A DNA stretch of 64,000 nucleotides from Paractinoplanes tereljensis. GTDB lineage: Bacteria; Actinomycetota; Actinomycetes; Mycobacteriales; Micromonosporaceae. Shown piece by piece: positions 43,719-53,063 of this stretch. The first letter of the stretch is position 1, and the number at the start of each line of letters is the position of its first letter. The notes under the pieces were generated by a model. The model had not been told where the DNA came from. It did not search any database and worked only from the letters and a program-made list of their open reading frames with translations. The stretch is from positions 310,001-374,000 of the forward strand of contig NZ_BOMY01000022.1 in the NCBI RefSeq assembly GCF_016862435.1, given 5' to 3'. The position numbers and the translations under genes are program-made.

Positions 43719-44291
43719 CTATTTCTTCGGGCGCTCGTGACCGAGCGCGTCGTAGCTGACCTCGACGATGTCGGCGAGGGCGACGGGGGTGAGCTTGTCG
43801 TGCATCGCCACGCTGGTGACCGCGACCGCGCCGAGCGCGCCGACGATCCGGATCATGCGGGGCAGGTCGTGCTCGGTGACGCAGGCGGGGTCGCCGGCGA
43901 TGCCGAAGGCGGCGAACACCGCCTCGCCGAACTGGTGCAGGGTCTCGCCCTCGGGAGCACTGGTCAGGCTGCTGAGCAGCAACGCGACCGCGCCGGGGCG
44001 ATCGAGGGCGAGCTGGGCCACGCCGGTGATGACGACCCGGTCGCGCTCCGGGCCGACCGGGAGGGCGGCGGCCTCGGCCGAGATCGCCCGCAGGTCGGCC
44101 AGCGCCCGCTCGATCACCGCTTCCTGCAGAGCTTCCTTGGACGGGAAGCGGTGCAGGAGACCGGTTTTTGAATAGCCGACCGCGTCGGCCACGCGCTGGA
44201 CGGACGTCTCCTTGAAGCCGTGCCGGGCGAACAGCGCGGCGGCGGTCTCCAGAATCTCGTCCTCGATCTGCTGCTTCGTGGGGCGCGGCAT
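43719..44291 (-). CDS. TetR-family regulator
   Basis: Repressor-type protein of 190 residues. HTH: ILETAAALFARHGFKETSVQRVADAVGYSKTGLLHRFPSKE. The C-terminal ligand domain has no recognisable subtype. It is the first gene of the operon with the MMPL exporter and is divergent from another MMPL gene about 260 bp away, so it could control both. Confidence 0.92.
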   Translation of the reverse strand: MPRPTKQQIEDEILETAAALFARHGFKETSVQRVADAVGYSKTGLLHRFPSKEALQEAVIERALADLRAISAEAAALPVGPERDRVVITGVAQLALDRPGAVALLLSSLTSAPEGETLHQFGEAVFAAFGIAGDPACVTEHDLPRMIRIVGALGAVAVTSVAMHDKLTPVALADIVEVSYDALGHERPKK

Positions 44292-44549
44292 GCGGCCAGC
44301 CTAGACGGCAATGGACCAATCCGGTCGGGAACCGACCGTGTTGGTCCTCACACGAAATTCGGGGGAAGCCCTGAGCGATTCTCGGGGTCCGGCGTCCCTT
44401 TTGTGGGTCTTGGGGCGGCGCCGAGTCACCTATCTGATCGTTCTCGGCGCGCGACCGGATGGGGGCGCGACCGGGGTCCGACCCCGATGTACCCAGCTCC
44501 CGCACTGCCTAACTTCAGCTTCGACACAGAAAACAGGGGGTCGGGGAAA

Positions 44550-46748
44550 ATGGGCAAGCGGCCGATGACGGTACGCATGGCGCGCTGGAGCGCCGAACAC
44601 CCGTGGCGTGCGATCGCACTCTGGGTGGTTTTCGTGGCGGTGTGCTTCGTCGGCGGCAACATGGCCGGCACCCGCGATGCATCGGCGTCCGACGACGCCA
44701 TCGGCGAGGCCGGCCGGGCCTACGTCATGATCGAGGACGGCAAGTTCGCCGAGGAACCGGCCGTCGACAACGTGCTGATCACCGCGCGGTCCGGTGCGCT
44801 CGACATGAAAGCCGCTTCATCCGCGGCAGCGGACGCCCGGGCAAAGCTGGCCAACGTGACCGGAGTTTCCACCACAGGGGAGCCGATCGCGGCCACCGAT
44901 GGCACCGCGCTGCTCGTGCCGATCACCATGACCGGTGTCTCGGACACCGCCTCCGACCGGGTGGCCCCACTGCTCGCGGCCACCGCCGAGGTGCAGGCGG
45001 CGCATCCCGACCTGCGCATCGAGGAGGTCGGCGGGCCGTCCATCGGCAAGGCGCTCGACGACACGCTCGGCGACGACTTCAAGAAGGCCGAGATCCTCAG
45101 CCTGCCGGTCACCCTGCTCATCCTGATCATCGCGTTCGGCGCGCTCATCGCGGCCGGCGTGCCGCTGCTGCTCGCGCTCTCCTCGGTCGCCGCCGCCATG
45201 GGCCTGTCCACGCTGGCCTCGCACCTGGTGCCGATGGGCGACGCCACCAGCAGCGTGATCCTGCTGATCGGCATGGCCGTCGGCGTCGACTACTCACTGT
45301 TCTACGTACGCCGGGAACGCGAGGAACGTGCCAAGGGCCGCAACCACGTGGACGCCGTGGAGATCGCCGCCGAGACCTCCGGCCACGCCGTCGTGGTCTC
45401 CGGCACCGCGGTGATCATCGCGATGGCGGGCCTGTTCCTGGCCGGCGACTCCACCTTCTCCTCGCTCGCCACCGGCTCGATCCTGGTGGTCGCGGTGGCC
45501 GTGATCGGCTCGCTCACCGTGCTGCCGGCCCTCCTGGCCAAGCTCGGCCGCTGGGTCGACCGCCCCCGGGTGCCGTTCATCTGGCGGCTTACCGCCAACC
45601 GCGGCGGCGAGAGCAGCAAGGTCTGGCGCAAGATCCTCAGCCCGGCGCTGAAGCGCCCGGCAGCAACCCTTCTGGTCAGCGTGCTTGCTTTGCTTGCGCT
45701 CGCTGCTCCCGCGCTCGGGATGAAACTCAAATTCCCGGGTACGGAGGACCTGCCCCGGACCACACCGGCGATGCAGGCGTACGACCGGTTGACCGCCGCG
45801 TTCCCCAGCAACGGCACCACCCACCTGGTCGTCGTGCAGGCCCCGGCCGCGCAGGCCACCAAGGTAAAGGCGGCGCTGACCGGGCTCGCCCAGCGCACCC
45901 AGACCGACCCGCTGTTCGCCACGCTCGAGGCGGACGGCCCGCAGATCGACGTCTCGGCCGACGGCACGGTGTCGGTGCTGGATATCGCCACCCCGTTCGC
46001 CACCCGCAGCGACGAGGCCGCCGACAGCCTGCACGAACTGCGGCAGAGCCTGGTGCCGGCCGCACTGGGCGGCATCGCCGGCGCGAAGTACGCGGTCGGC
46101 GGCGGGGTCGCGGACAGCGAGGACTACGCCGAGCACGTCTGGAAGACCCTGCCGATCGTGGCCGGCTTCGTGCTGATCCTGACGTTCCTGGTGATGGCGT
46201 GGACGTTCCGGTCGGTCGTGGTGGCGCTCACCTCGATCGCGCTCAACCTGCTCTCGGCCGGCGCGGCGTACGGCCTGCTGGTCCTGGTCTTCCAGGGTGA
46301 TTGGGCCGAAGGCCTGCTCGGCTTCACCTCGATGGGTGCGATCGTCAGCTGGCTTCCGCTGTTCCTGTTCGTGGTCCTGTTCGGGCTTTCGATGGACTAC
46401 CACGTCTTCGTGGTCAGCCGGATCCGCGAGGCGGTCAACCGGGGCGTGCCCACCCGGGAGGCGGTCGCCGAGGGCATCACCGGCTCGGCCGGCACGGTCA
46501 GCAGCGCCGCCATCGTGATGGTCGCGGTCTTCTCGATCTTCGCGACGCTCAGCACGATCGACATGAAGCAGCTGGGCATCGGCCTGGCCGCGGCGATCCT
46601 GCTGGACGCCACGATCATCCGGGCCGTGGTGCTGCCCTCGGTGATGACCCTGTTGGGTCCGGCGAACTGGTGGGCGCCGCGCTTCATGCGGCGCCGCGCG
46701 CAGGCGGCGGTTGTTGAGGACCGCCAGCCGGAGCTTGCCGGCGTCTAG
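44550..46748 (+). CDS. MMPL/RND-family transporter (second)
   Basis: Exporter of 732 residues, same family as the minus-strand MMPL but clearly different in sequence. Visible are helix 1 (WRAIALWVVFVAVCFVGG), the first-half motif GMAVGVDYSLFYVRRERE and second-half GLSMDYHVFVVSRIRE. The ATG at 44550 follows a G-rich GGGGTCGGGG stretch; the frame is open further 5' opposite the TetR gene but without homology. It ends at a classical terminator. Substrate unknown. Confidence 0.92.
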   Translation: MGKRPMTVRMARWSAEHPWRAIALWVVFVAVCFVGGNMAGTRDASASDDAIGEAGRAYVMIEDGKFAEEPAVDNVLITARSGALDMKAASSAAADARAKLANVTGVSTTGEPIAATDGTALLVPITMTGVSDTASDRVAPLLAATAEVQAAHPDLRIEEVGGPSIGKALDDTLGDDFKKAEILSLPVTLLILIIAFGALIAAGVPLLLALSSVAAAMGLSTLASHLVPMGDATSSVILLIGMAVGVDYSLFYVRREREERAKGRNHVDAVEIAAETSGHAVVVSGTAVIIAMAGLFLAGDSTFSSLATGSILVVAVAVIGSLTVLPALLAKLGRWVDRPRVPFIWRLTANRGGESSKVWRKILSPALKRPAATLLVSVLALLALAAPALGMKLKFPGTEDLPRTTPAMQAYDRLTAAFPSNGTTHLVVVQAPAAQATKVKAALTGLAQRTQTDPLFATLEADGPQIDVSADGTVSVLDIATPFATRSDEAADSLHELRQSLVPAALGGIAGAKYAVGGGVADSEDYAEHVWKTLPIVAGFVLILTFLVMAWTFRSVVVALTSIALNLLSAGAAYGLLVLVFQGDWAEGLLGFTSMGAIVSWLPLFLFVVLFGLSMDYHVFVVSRIREAVNRGVPTREAVAEGITGSAGTVSSAAIVMVAVFSIFATLSTIDMKQLGIGLAAAILLDATIIRAVVLPSVMTLLGPANWWAPRFMRRRAQAAVVEDRQPELAGV

Positions 46749-46756
46749 AGGATTTC

Positions 46757-46795
46757 GCGGACCGCTCCCTAGTGGAGCGGTCCGCCCGTTTTTTG
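46757..46795 (+). terminator. Intrinsic terminator after the second MMPL gene
   Basis: Perfect 12-bp stem GCGGACCGCTCC / GGAGCGGTCCGC, 5-nt loop, followed by CCGTTTTTT. The only textbook stem-plus-T-run terminator in the window. Confidence 0.93.
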
Positions 46796-46819
46796 TAGGC
46801 TTTGTCAGCTGCTACCGCT

Positions 46820-46845
46820 GTTACCTTCCGGTAACGTAACCGGAA
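46820..46845. promoter_or_regulatory. Overlapping dyads upstream of the PucR-type gene
   Basis: GTTACC-TTCC-GGTAAC (46820-46835) overlaps TTCCGGT-AACGTA-ACCGGAA (46826-46845). It lies about 40 bp before the PucR-type start, so it may be an autoregulatory operator. Confidence 0.45.
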
Positions 46846-46885
46846 CAAGAGAAAGTCTCACGTCGATCGACGGGTGGCCCACACA

Positions 46886-48070
46886 ATGCCCCTGGATTCC
46901 TCCCTGAACGGCACGGTGGCGGCACTCGTGCAAGAGCTGGCCACCGACACCGACCTGGTCGACGACGTGGTGGCGCACGCCCGCGCGCACTTCCCCGAGG
47001 TGGCCCGGCTGCCCTGGACGGAAAGCCGCCGGCACGTGGCCGCCCTGCTGGCCGCGGGCTTCACCGCGTTCGCCCGGGCGATGGCCGACGGCGACTTCGG
47101 CCCCAACCTCGACTTCAGCGAGGCGAGCCGGTTCGGCGCCGAGCGGGCCGCGCTGGGCGTGCCGGTGGCCGGCCTGCTGGCCGGCGTGCACGGCGGCCGC
47201 AGCCGCCTGCTGGAGATCGCCATCAACCGCGGGCGAGAGGCCGGCATTCCGTACGACGAGCTGCTCCAGGCCCTGCTGAAACTCGACCGGTACGGCACCG
47301 AGCTGGAACGCCACGTGATGGACGGCTACCGCGAGGCCGAGCGCGACCTCAACCGGGACGACCGCACCGCCCGCATCCGGGTGCTGCGTCGCCTGCTGCT
47401 GGACGACGACGGCGGCCCGGCTGTCCCCGAAGAAGACCCGGCCCGGTTCGGCCTGCACAACGGCGGCAGCTACCACTGCGTGATCTCCGACGTGGTCGAC
47501 CCGACCCGGGTGCGCGCCCTGGAACAGGCCTTCGCCCGCTGCGGTGGTGTGCTGGCCCCGGTCGGCGGCCGGCTGAGCGGGCTGACCCCGCGCCTGCCCG
47601 GCGGCCGCGCCCTCGACCCGGCCGTGCTCGTGGTGACCACCCCGCCGATCACCCTCGACCAGGCCCGCTCCGCCTACCGGCTGTGCCGCACCGCGCTGCA
47701 CGCGGCCCGCTTCCGGGAGTCCACCGGCATCTGCGACGTGGTGGAGCTGGCCGGCGAGACGGCCCTGGCCGCCCAGCCGATGCTGGCCGGGTTCCTCAGC
47801 GACGGGCTGCTGGGTGCCCTCTCCCCCACCGAGGACTTCCACCGGGAGCTGGTCGGCACCGCCCTGGCCTACCTCGACCACGGCCAGCGCCTCGACCTGA
47901 CCGCGGGCGCCCTGCACCTGCACCCCAACACGGTCCGCTACCGGCTGCGGCGCCTGCAGGACCTGACCGGCTTCGGCACCCCCGCCGAGGGCCTGCCGGT
48001 GCTGGAAACGGTCCGCTGGTGGTGGGCGCTGAGCTCGTGGTCGCACCATCCCACCGACCAGACCCCCTGA
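46886..48070 (+). CDS. PucR/CdaR-type transcriptional regulator
   Basis: Regulator of about 394 residues. The C-terminus carries the PucR-type HTH (DLTAGALHLHPNTVRYRLRRLQDLTG). The N-terminal half is the helical RsbR-like/PucR sensor region (FGAERAALGVPVAGLLAGVHGGR), with a GGDEF-like central part usual for this class. Targets unknown; flanking genes give no clue except possible autoregulation. The GTG at 46874 is an alternative start. Confidence 0.83.
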   Translation: MPLDSSLNGTVAALVQELATDTDLVDDVVAHARAHFPEVARLPWTESRRHVAALLAAGFTAFARAMADGDFGPNLDFSEASRFGAERAALGVPVAGLLAGVHGGRSRLLEIAINRGREAGIPYDELLQALLKLDRYGTELERHVMDGYREAERDLNRDDRTARIRVLRRLLLDDDGGPAVPEEDPARFGLHNGGSYHCVISDVVDPTRVRALEQAFARCGGVLAPVGGRLSGLTPRLPGGRALDPAVLVVTTPPITLDQARSAYRLCRTALHAARFRESTGICDVVELAGETALAAQPMLAGFLSDGLLGALSPTEDFHRELVGTALAYLDHGQRLDLTAGALHLHPNTVRYRLRRLQDLTGFGTPAEGLPVLETVRWWWALSSWSHHPTDQTP

Positions 48071-48110
48071 CCCGCACCTATCGGACGGCCCCGACGCTTA
48101 GCGTGAGGGG

Positions 48111-48998
48111 ATGGGGATCGAGGAGGTCCGGACGGCCGGGGAACTCGCCGGCCGGCTGACCGGGCAACTGCGCCGGATCATGCCGCCCGGGGCGCGGCGG
48201 GAGCGCCTGGTGGACGCGCTGGACTCGACGTTCGCCGGGGACCGGGCACCGGCCGACGCGGCCGTCTGCAAGGCGATCGAGGCGGTCGCCCGGCAGCACT
48301 CCCGGCACCTCGAACTGCACCTGGAGCCGAGCGGCATCCGGGTGGGCGGCTCGTCGGACGACGAGATGCCCGGCTGGCCGCCGCCCGACCCGGTCGCGAT
48401 CGCCCACCGGTCCGGCGGCGTCGGCGCGGTGCGGCACCTCGACCACGGGGACTGCCTGATCACGCTGAACTCGCTGGAAGCGCTCGGCTCGGCCCGCCCC
48501 TACCTGGACGCCGCCGCCGTGCTGGCCCGCGCCGCCGACCGGGTGATCCTGGACCTGCGCGCGAACCACGGCGGCGACCCGGCCACCGCCGCCGCCGTGG
48601 CCGGCTGGCTGCTCGGCGAGAAGTCCCAGCAGCTGTCGGTGGTCCTGTACCCCGGGTACCGCCGCCAGTGGTGGACTCCCGAGCTGGCCTGCGGCACCGC
48701 CTTCGCCGGCGAGGTGACCGTGCTGATCAGCAGACACACCTACTCGACGGCCGAGGCGCTCGCCTACCACCTGGCCGTCCGCAACCGGGCCACCCTGATC
48801 GGCGAGACCACCCGGGGTGCCGCCGACCATGTCATCCCCGTACGGCTGGGGAAGGAGGTCCTTGCTCTTCTGCCGGAGGCCGAGGTGCGGGACGCCGAGA
48901 CCGGAAGCAACTGGGAGGGCGTCGGCGTGGTCCCGCACATCCCCTACCCCGCCGAGAACGCCCTGCACCGGGCCCTGACCGACCTGCAGCCGGCCTAG
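48111..48998 (+). CDS. S41-family peptidase-like protein
   Basis: Protein of 295 residues without a signal peptide, matching the C-terminal-processing-peptidase core: VILDLRANHGGDPATAAAVAGWLL, then TVLISRHTYSTAEALAYHLAVRN with the probable catalytic Ser, and LIGETTRGAADH. It lacks a PDZ domain. Short S41 proteins of this type are common in actinobacteria, with unclear substrates. Its end overlaps the convergent lipoprotein gene by 4 bp. Confidence 0.82.
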   Translation: MGIEEVRTAGELAGRLTGQLRRIMPPGARRERLVDALDSTFAGDRAPADAAVCKAIEAVARQHSRHLELHLEPSGIRVGGSSDDEMPGWPPPDPVAIAHRSGGVGAVRHLDHGDCLITLNSLEALGSARPYLDAAAVLARAADRVILDLRANHGGDPATAAAVAGWLLGEKSQQLSVVLYPGYRRQWWTPELACGTAFAGEVTVLISRHTYSTAEALAYHLAVRNRATLIGETTRGAADHVIPVRLGKEVLALLPEAEVRDAETGSNWEGVGVVPHIPYPAENALHRALTDLQPA

Positions 48999-49585
48999 CT
49001 GCTGCGGCGGAGAATGCGCGGCTCGCCCGGCACCGGGGACACACTTCTCGGCGAGATCGACGGCCGGGCCCGCTTCGGCTGGATCTTCCCGCAGCCGTCC
49101 CGGGCCCGGGACGCGAAGGCATCGCGACCCACCACCTTGAGCTTGCCCTTCGAGGTGTTGGTCAGGACCTGGTCCGCCCCGAGCGCGGCCAGGTCGTCGA
49201 CGGTGAAGTGGACGAAGATCGCGTGGCGGAAACTGAGGCCGCTCAGCGAGTAGCGCTCACCGGCCTCCAGACTGGTCAGCTCCTCCTCGTCGATCTCCCA
49301 GGGCGCGGCCGGGCGATCGAACAACGGCAGCTCGACCGCCGTGCCCGGCACGGCGTCCGAGGTGATGAACCCCCAGCTCGGAGCGGGCGGCCGGGACCGC
49401 AGGTCGTGCGGATCGGGGTAGTCGCGGGAGACGCTGACGGTGGCGAACTCCTCGCAGGGCAGGAAGAGGACGACCGGCTTGCCGTCGCGCATGGCCATCC
49501 CCGCGATCGGCTCGGCCGCCGGGCTGCACGCACTGAGCAGCCCCGCGACCGGCACCAGGACCATGATCAAACGGAACAGACGCAT
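48995..49585 (-). CDS. Hypothetical lipoprotein
   Basis: Extracytoplasmic protein of 196 residues. The signal ends in lipobox LLSAC. The mature part has no recognised domain; WEIDEEELTSLEAGERYSLSG and FVHFTVDDLAALGADQVLT are its most ordered stretches. I take the ATG at 49585 because the signal peptide starts there. Downstream of the sugar-binding lipoprotein on the same strand, 51 bp apart, so possibly co-transcribed. Confidence 0.7.
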   Translation of the reverse strand: MRLFRLIMVLVPVAGLLSACSPAAEPIAGMAMRDGKPVVLFLPCEEFATVSVSRDYPDPHDLRSRPPAPSWGFITSDAVPGTAVELPLFDRPAAPWEIDEEELTSLEAGERYSLSGLSFRHAIFVHFTVDDLAALGADQVLTNTSKGKLKVVGRDAFASRARDGCGKIQPKRARPSISPRSVSPVPGEPRILRRSS

Positions 49586-49636
49586 GATCACACCCTGTTC
49601 CACAGTGGTCACCCGGCCGCTGCGGAAGGGACACGA

Positions 49637-50746
49637 TCAGGTCCCGATGACTCCGTACTTCCGGCACAGCTCCTGATAGTTGCCGGCGCACAGCGGACCC
49701 GCCTCGACGAAGCCGTCCGCCACCACATCCTTGACCTCGGTCGCGGTGATCGGCAGCGGTACCAGGCCGTTGAACGGGATCTCCCGGTTGGACTCCGGGT
49801 CGTTGATCGTCGCGCTGACCGGCGGCTTCTGCCCGCGCAGCAGCTGAACCGCGATGTTGGCGGCGGTCTGGGCCTCGAGCTTGATGCGCTTGTAGACGGT
49901 CATGCACTGATCGCCGGTCAGCACGTTGCGCAGCCCCTCGACGGTCGCGTTCTGCCCGGTCACCGGAACCTTGCCGTTGCGGCCCAGCCCGCGCAGAACC
50001 CCGATGGCGGCGGCCGCGATGCCGTCGTCGGCGGCCAGCACCCCGTCGATCCGCGGCTGCTGCCCGATCATCTGGGTGAAGATGTCCTTGGCCTGGGCCG
50101 GCGCCCAGCCCGGAACGTACTGCGACGGGCCCTTGGTGTACTCCGCGTCGGCGTACCTGGACTCCAGCACGATGTCGTGCCCCGCCGTCAGCTGCGCGGC
50201 GTTGTAATCGGACGGCGCCCCGTTGAGCTCCGCGACCAGTGGATTGGCCGACTTGGTTCCCAGGCATTTGATCATCGCGTAGCCCTGCATCCGGCCGATC
50301 TCGGCCGAGTCGAACCCGACGACGTAGTCGGCACTCCCGCCGACGGTGAGCCGGTCATAGTCGATGACCGTCACCTTCGCCTCGCGAGCACTGGCGATGA
50401 GGGCTTTCCCGGCGGCGGAGTCCGGGCTGGTGATGATCAGCACCTTGACGCCCTGCTTTATCAGGGCCTCGCCGACATCCCGGAATTCCGACCCGTCCAC
50501 CGCCACATGCCGAACCTCAGCAGAAACGCCGGCGTTCCGGAATGCGTCACGAAAATACCCCGGGTCCTGATTCTTCCAGCGCGGCGAACTGGTCACATCG
50601 GTCAGCACCACACCCACGCCGACACCGGATCCACCTGCGCTTTTAGAGTCATCCGCAGCGCTGCAGCCAGCGAGAAGAGTGACTGCCAGAGCCCCAGCAA
50701 TGGCAAGCCGAACTTTTCCGAAAGAGGGTGTCCAAATATGGATCAT
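49637..50746 (-). CDS. Sugar-binding lipoprotein, XylF/RbsB-like, without transporter genes
   Basis: Binding protein of about 369 residues with lipobox LLAGC and a type 1 periplasmic-binding fold: VLIITSPDSAAGKALIASAREAKVTVIDYDRL is typical of xylose-binding XylF, and NATVEGLRNVLTGDQCMTVYK follows. No permease or ATPase gene is adjacent, so it must work with a distant importer or act as a sensor. A strong promoter lies just upstream (50759-50787), placing transcription start within about 10 bases of the start codons (50749 or 50746), close to leaderless. Confidence 0.87.
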   Translation of the reverse strand: MIHIWTPSFGKVRLAIAGALAVTLLAGCSAADDSKSAGGSGVGVGVVLTDVTSSPRWKNQDPGYFRDAFRNAGVSAEVRHVAVDGSEFRDVGEALIKQGVKVLIITSPDSAAGKALIASAREAKVTVIDYDRLTVGGSADYVVGFDSAEIGRMQGYAMIKCLGTKSANPLVAELNGAPSDYNAAQLTAGHDIVLESRYADAEYTKGPSQYVPGWAPAQAKDIFTQMIGQQPRIDGVLAADDGIAAAAIGVLRGLGRNGKVPVTGQNATVEGLRNVLTGDQCMTVYKRIKLEAQTAANIAVQLLRGQKPPVSATINDPESNREIPFNGLVPLPITATEVKDVVADGFVEAGPLCAGNYQELCRKYGVIGT

Positions 50747-50758
50747 CATCGCTGCCGA

Positions 50759-50787
50759 ACAGTAATTACTCAACCTCGATGTGTCAA
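50759..50787 (-). promoter_or_regulatory. Promoter of the XylF-like gene
   Basis: On the minus strand, a perfect -35 TTGACA (50787-50782), 17-bp spacer and -10 TACTGT (50764-50759). It lies in an AT-rich zone that extends to about 50940. Confidence 0.65.
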
Positions 50788-51167
50788 CACAGCCCCACCA
50801 AGGACGTAAAAGAAGCCAAAGTGGTCAATAATCCTAGCCGCCCTAACTTCCCAGCACGAGTCTCCTCACCCACAAGTGCTTCCGTTAACGCGGCCGATAT
50901 CAAGATAGTTTCCTATTTATAGATCAACAAATAATAAATGCACCCCAAGTACCAAATCCCAAACCCCCAGCCCACCGCTCCCCCGCACCAGGCCCAAGCG
51001 CCAGCCCGGCCCGACCCACGCGCCTGTCCCACGGCACGGAAGCCGAAAGCGCGGGCCTACGGCACGAGGCCGAAGGCGCGGGCCCCAACCGCAGGGCCGA
51101 AGGCGGGGCGCGGGGCCGGAGCGCGGGCCTGGCAGGCCAGGGCCGGGCCCGCCAGGGCAGGCCGAGC

Positions 51168-51242
51168 CGGGCAGGCAGGCCGGGCAGGCCGGGCAGGCCG
51201 GGCAGGCCGGGCAGGCCGGGCAGGCCGGGCAGGCCGGGCAGG
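51168..51242. repeat. 9-bp tandem repeat GGGCAGGCC
   Basis: About seven consecutive copies of GGGCAGGCC from 51182, with degenerate units before. On the minus strand one frame would read repeated GLP, another CPA; no ribosome site or flanking coding signal supports either. Confidence 0.85.
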
Positions 51243-51334
51243 TCTTCGCCCCGCCGCGGAGGGTGTTCTCCGGATCCGGCACGGCGGGCACGCCGCCCCT
51301 CTCCCCCGGCTCCAACGCCTTCGCACTGCTTCCA

Positions 51335-51382
51335 GATCTTGTCGATCTGCGGCGAAACGGTAGGTACGAATTCGACAAGATC
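51335..51382. repeat. Hairpin of the GATCTTG...CAAGATC family
   Basis: Perfect 11-bp arms GATCTTGTCGA (51335-51345) and TCGACAAGATC (51372-51382) with a 26-nt loop. No gene ends nearby, so a terminator role is unlikely for this copy. Confidence 0.65.
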
Positions 51383-51699
51383 GGCCAAGTCAGGCCATCG
51401 CGCGGTCGATATAACCGTTATTTCAGCCTTTTCCGCGCGGCGCAGCCCACGAGGTGCTGGCCTCGCCCGAAATGCGGTGCCGAGTCCGCATTGCGGGAAG
51501 CAAGGCGAACAACGGCCCCATTGGGCAACCGCGCGTGTCGCTCTATAAAGGGTCAAACGCGCATATCGGCAGGCAGAGCGAAGCCGAAGCCGCCGGCCGG
51601 ACAGGGCTCCGCCGCGACGGTTGCCGCTTTCCGCGCGCACTCCGACCCGGGCACGACTCCAGGTAGGTCGGGCTCGTCAGGCCGGCGTCGCACCGGGGC

Positions 51700-51905
51700 C
51701 GCGGCGCACGTCGCCCCAGGCGGCTGCCGTCGGGCGTGCCCCTCGCGCGGCTGCCTCCGGACATGCGGCCTCAGCCAGCCGCGTCCGGACATCCGGCCCT
51801 AGCGGGCGCCTCCGGACACGCGGCCGAGACGGACGCCTCCGGACACGCGGCCCAGGCGGGCGCCTCCGGGCGTGCGCCCCGGGGACGCTGCCGCCGGGCG
51901 TGGGG
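51700..51905. repeat. Degenerate ~28-bp tandem array
   Basis: At least six diverged units built around GCCTCCGGACACGCGGCC with spacers of 8-10 bp. The best-conserved units lie at about 51805-51865. It ends about 40 bp before the first GH16 stop codon, i.e. 3' of that gene. Confidence 0.65.
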
Positions 51906-51942
51906 TCAATCTCGCGGCGGTCGAACGATCACGACGTGGGGA

Positions 51943-52908
51943 TCAGGGGGCCTGGTAGACCTTTACCCAGTCGATGTCCATGACGACCTTGTCGGGGGTC
52001 TGGGCGTTGCGGCAACCCATGTACTCGTCGCAGCCCTGGTCCAGCTGGATGCCCAGGTGCATGACCGTCTCGGTGGGCAGGCCGGTCTTGAGCATGTCGG
52101 GGGTTACGTTCCAGACCTTCTTGCCGTCCATGTAGTACGTGACCCGGTCGGGCAGCCAGTCGACGGCGGCGGTGTGCCACTCGGTGAAGTCGCCCTTGAC
52201 CCACTCGTGGCCGATCTGGTTGTTGTCCGAGCCGTGGTGGATGTACGTGCCGTACTGCTGGCGGGTCGGGTCGCCCATCTCCATGAAGTCGATCTCGCCG
52301 TACGTCGGCCAGTCCTCGTTGTTCTTGGGCCACAGCAGGATGACCGGGCCGTAACCGGCACCCGCGTCCACCCGCCAGCGGACCTCCCACCGGCCGTACT
52401 TGAGGTTCTTGTTGTAGCTCACCCCGGCGCCGACGTCCTTGCCCAGCTTCGAGTTCACGCTGCCGGTCAGGTGCATCATCCCGCCGGAGACCGTGACCTG
52501 GTCCTCGCTGCGGGGCGGATCGCTGTTCGGCGCGTCGTACTTACCCCAGGTGCTCGACAGCGCGCCGTCGAAGTTCTCCACCGCGACCGGGTTGCCCCAG
52601 CCGGCCGGGTTGGACGCCGTGGCGCTCTCGGTGTCGCCGCCGGTGGCGCCGGCGGCCGGCGACTTCGACGTGGGCGCGCTGGTGGTGTAGATAGCGGCCC
52701 CGAGTTTCTGCAACATCGGGCCCGCGTCGGCCCCGGCACCGACGCCGAGGCCGGTGGAGGCGGACGGTGACGGCGACTGGCTGCCGGTGACAGCGACGGA
52801 CGCGCCAGGGTCGGGCAGGGCGGAACTGTCCGCCGTTTCCGATCCGCACGCCGCCACGGCACACGCAAGAACAAGACCCGCGCCGGTCGCGACGACCCTT
52901 TTAAGCAA
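51943..52908 (-). CDS. GH16 lipoprotein (copy 1)
   Basis: Probable cell-surface glycosidase of 321 residues. The lipoprotein signal ends in AVAAC; a Ser/Thr/Ala/Pro-rich linker of about 90 residues follows, then a GH16 domain with the catalytic motif EIDFMEM (E-x-D-x-x-E) and KYGRWEVRWRVDAG. GH16 members cut beta-1,3/1,4-glucans, galactans or related polymers; specificity is not deducible. The start is TTG after GGAGGGG, an arrangement shared with the neighbouring paralogue, which argues for it. Probably arose by tandem duplication. Confidence 0.85.
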   Translation of the reverse strand: MLKRVVATGAGLVLACAVAACGSETADSSALPDPGASVAVTGSQSPSPSASTGLGVGAGADAGPMLQKLGAAIYTTSAPTSKSPAAGATGGDTESATASNPAGWGNPVAVENFDGALSSTWGKYDAPNSDPPRSEDQVTVSGGMMHLTGSVNSKLGKDVGAGVSYNKNLKYGRWEVRWRVDAGAGYGPVILLWPKNNEDWPTYGEIDFMEMGDPTRQQYGTYIHHGSDNNQIGHEWVKGDFTEWHTAAVDWLPDRVTYYMDGKKVWNVTPDMLKTGLPTETVMHLGIQLDQGCDEYMGCRNAQTPDKVVMDIDWVKVYQAP

Positions 52909-53063
52909 AACCCCTCCAGGCGTACGACGATCGGCCACAAGCTGGCGCGACCGTTGGCGTCCAGGCACGTCAAGCCATCCTTCAGGGGGAATGGCGGAGT
53001 GCGCGACGGAGGAATGGCCTGGGATTCTGACCCTCCGGCCGAGGTCGATCTCGAATTCCCGAC

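Larger units (their letters stand above)
50788..51942. other. Long repetitive noncoding gap
   Basis: About 1.15 kb without a convincing gene. It opens with an AT-rich stretch to 50940, moves to extremely GC-rich DNA, then holds a 9-bp tandem repeat (51168-51242), an 11-bp-stem hairpin (51335-51382), a less GC-rich middle (to about 51560), and a degenerate ~28-bp tandem array (51700-51905). Long open frames occur on the minus strand only because of the repeats. Confidence 0.7.

Noticed and set aside
50924..51640. Collagen-like GLP repeat protein on the minus strand
   Set aside because: The triplet pattern comes only from the 9-bp GGGCAGGCC DNA repeat; no ribosome site, no signal peptide, and other frames are open as well.
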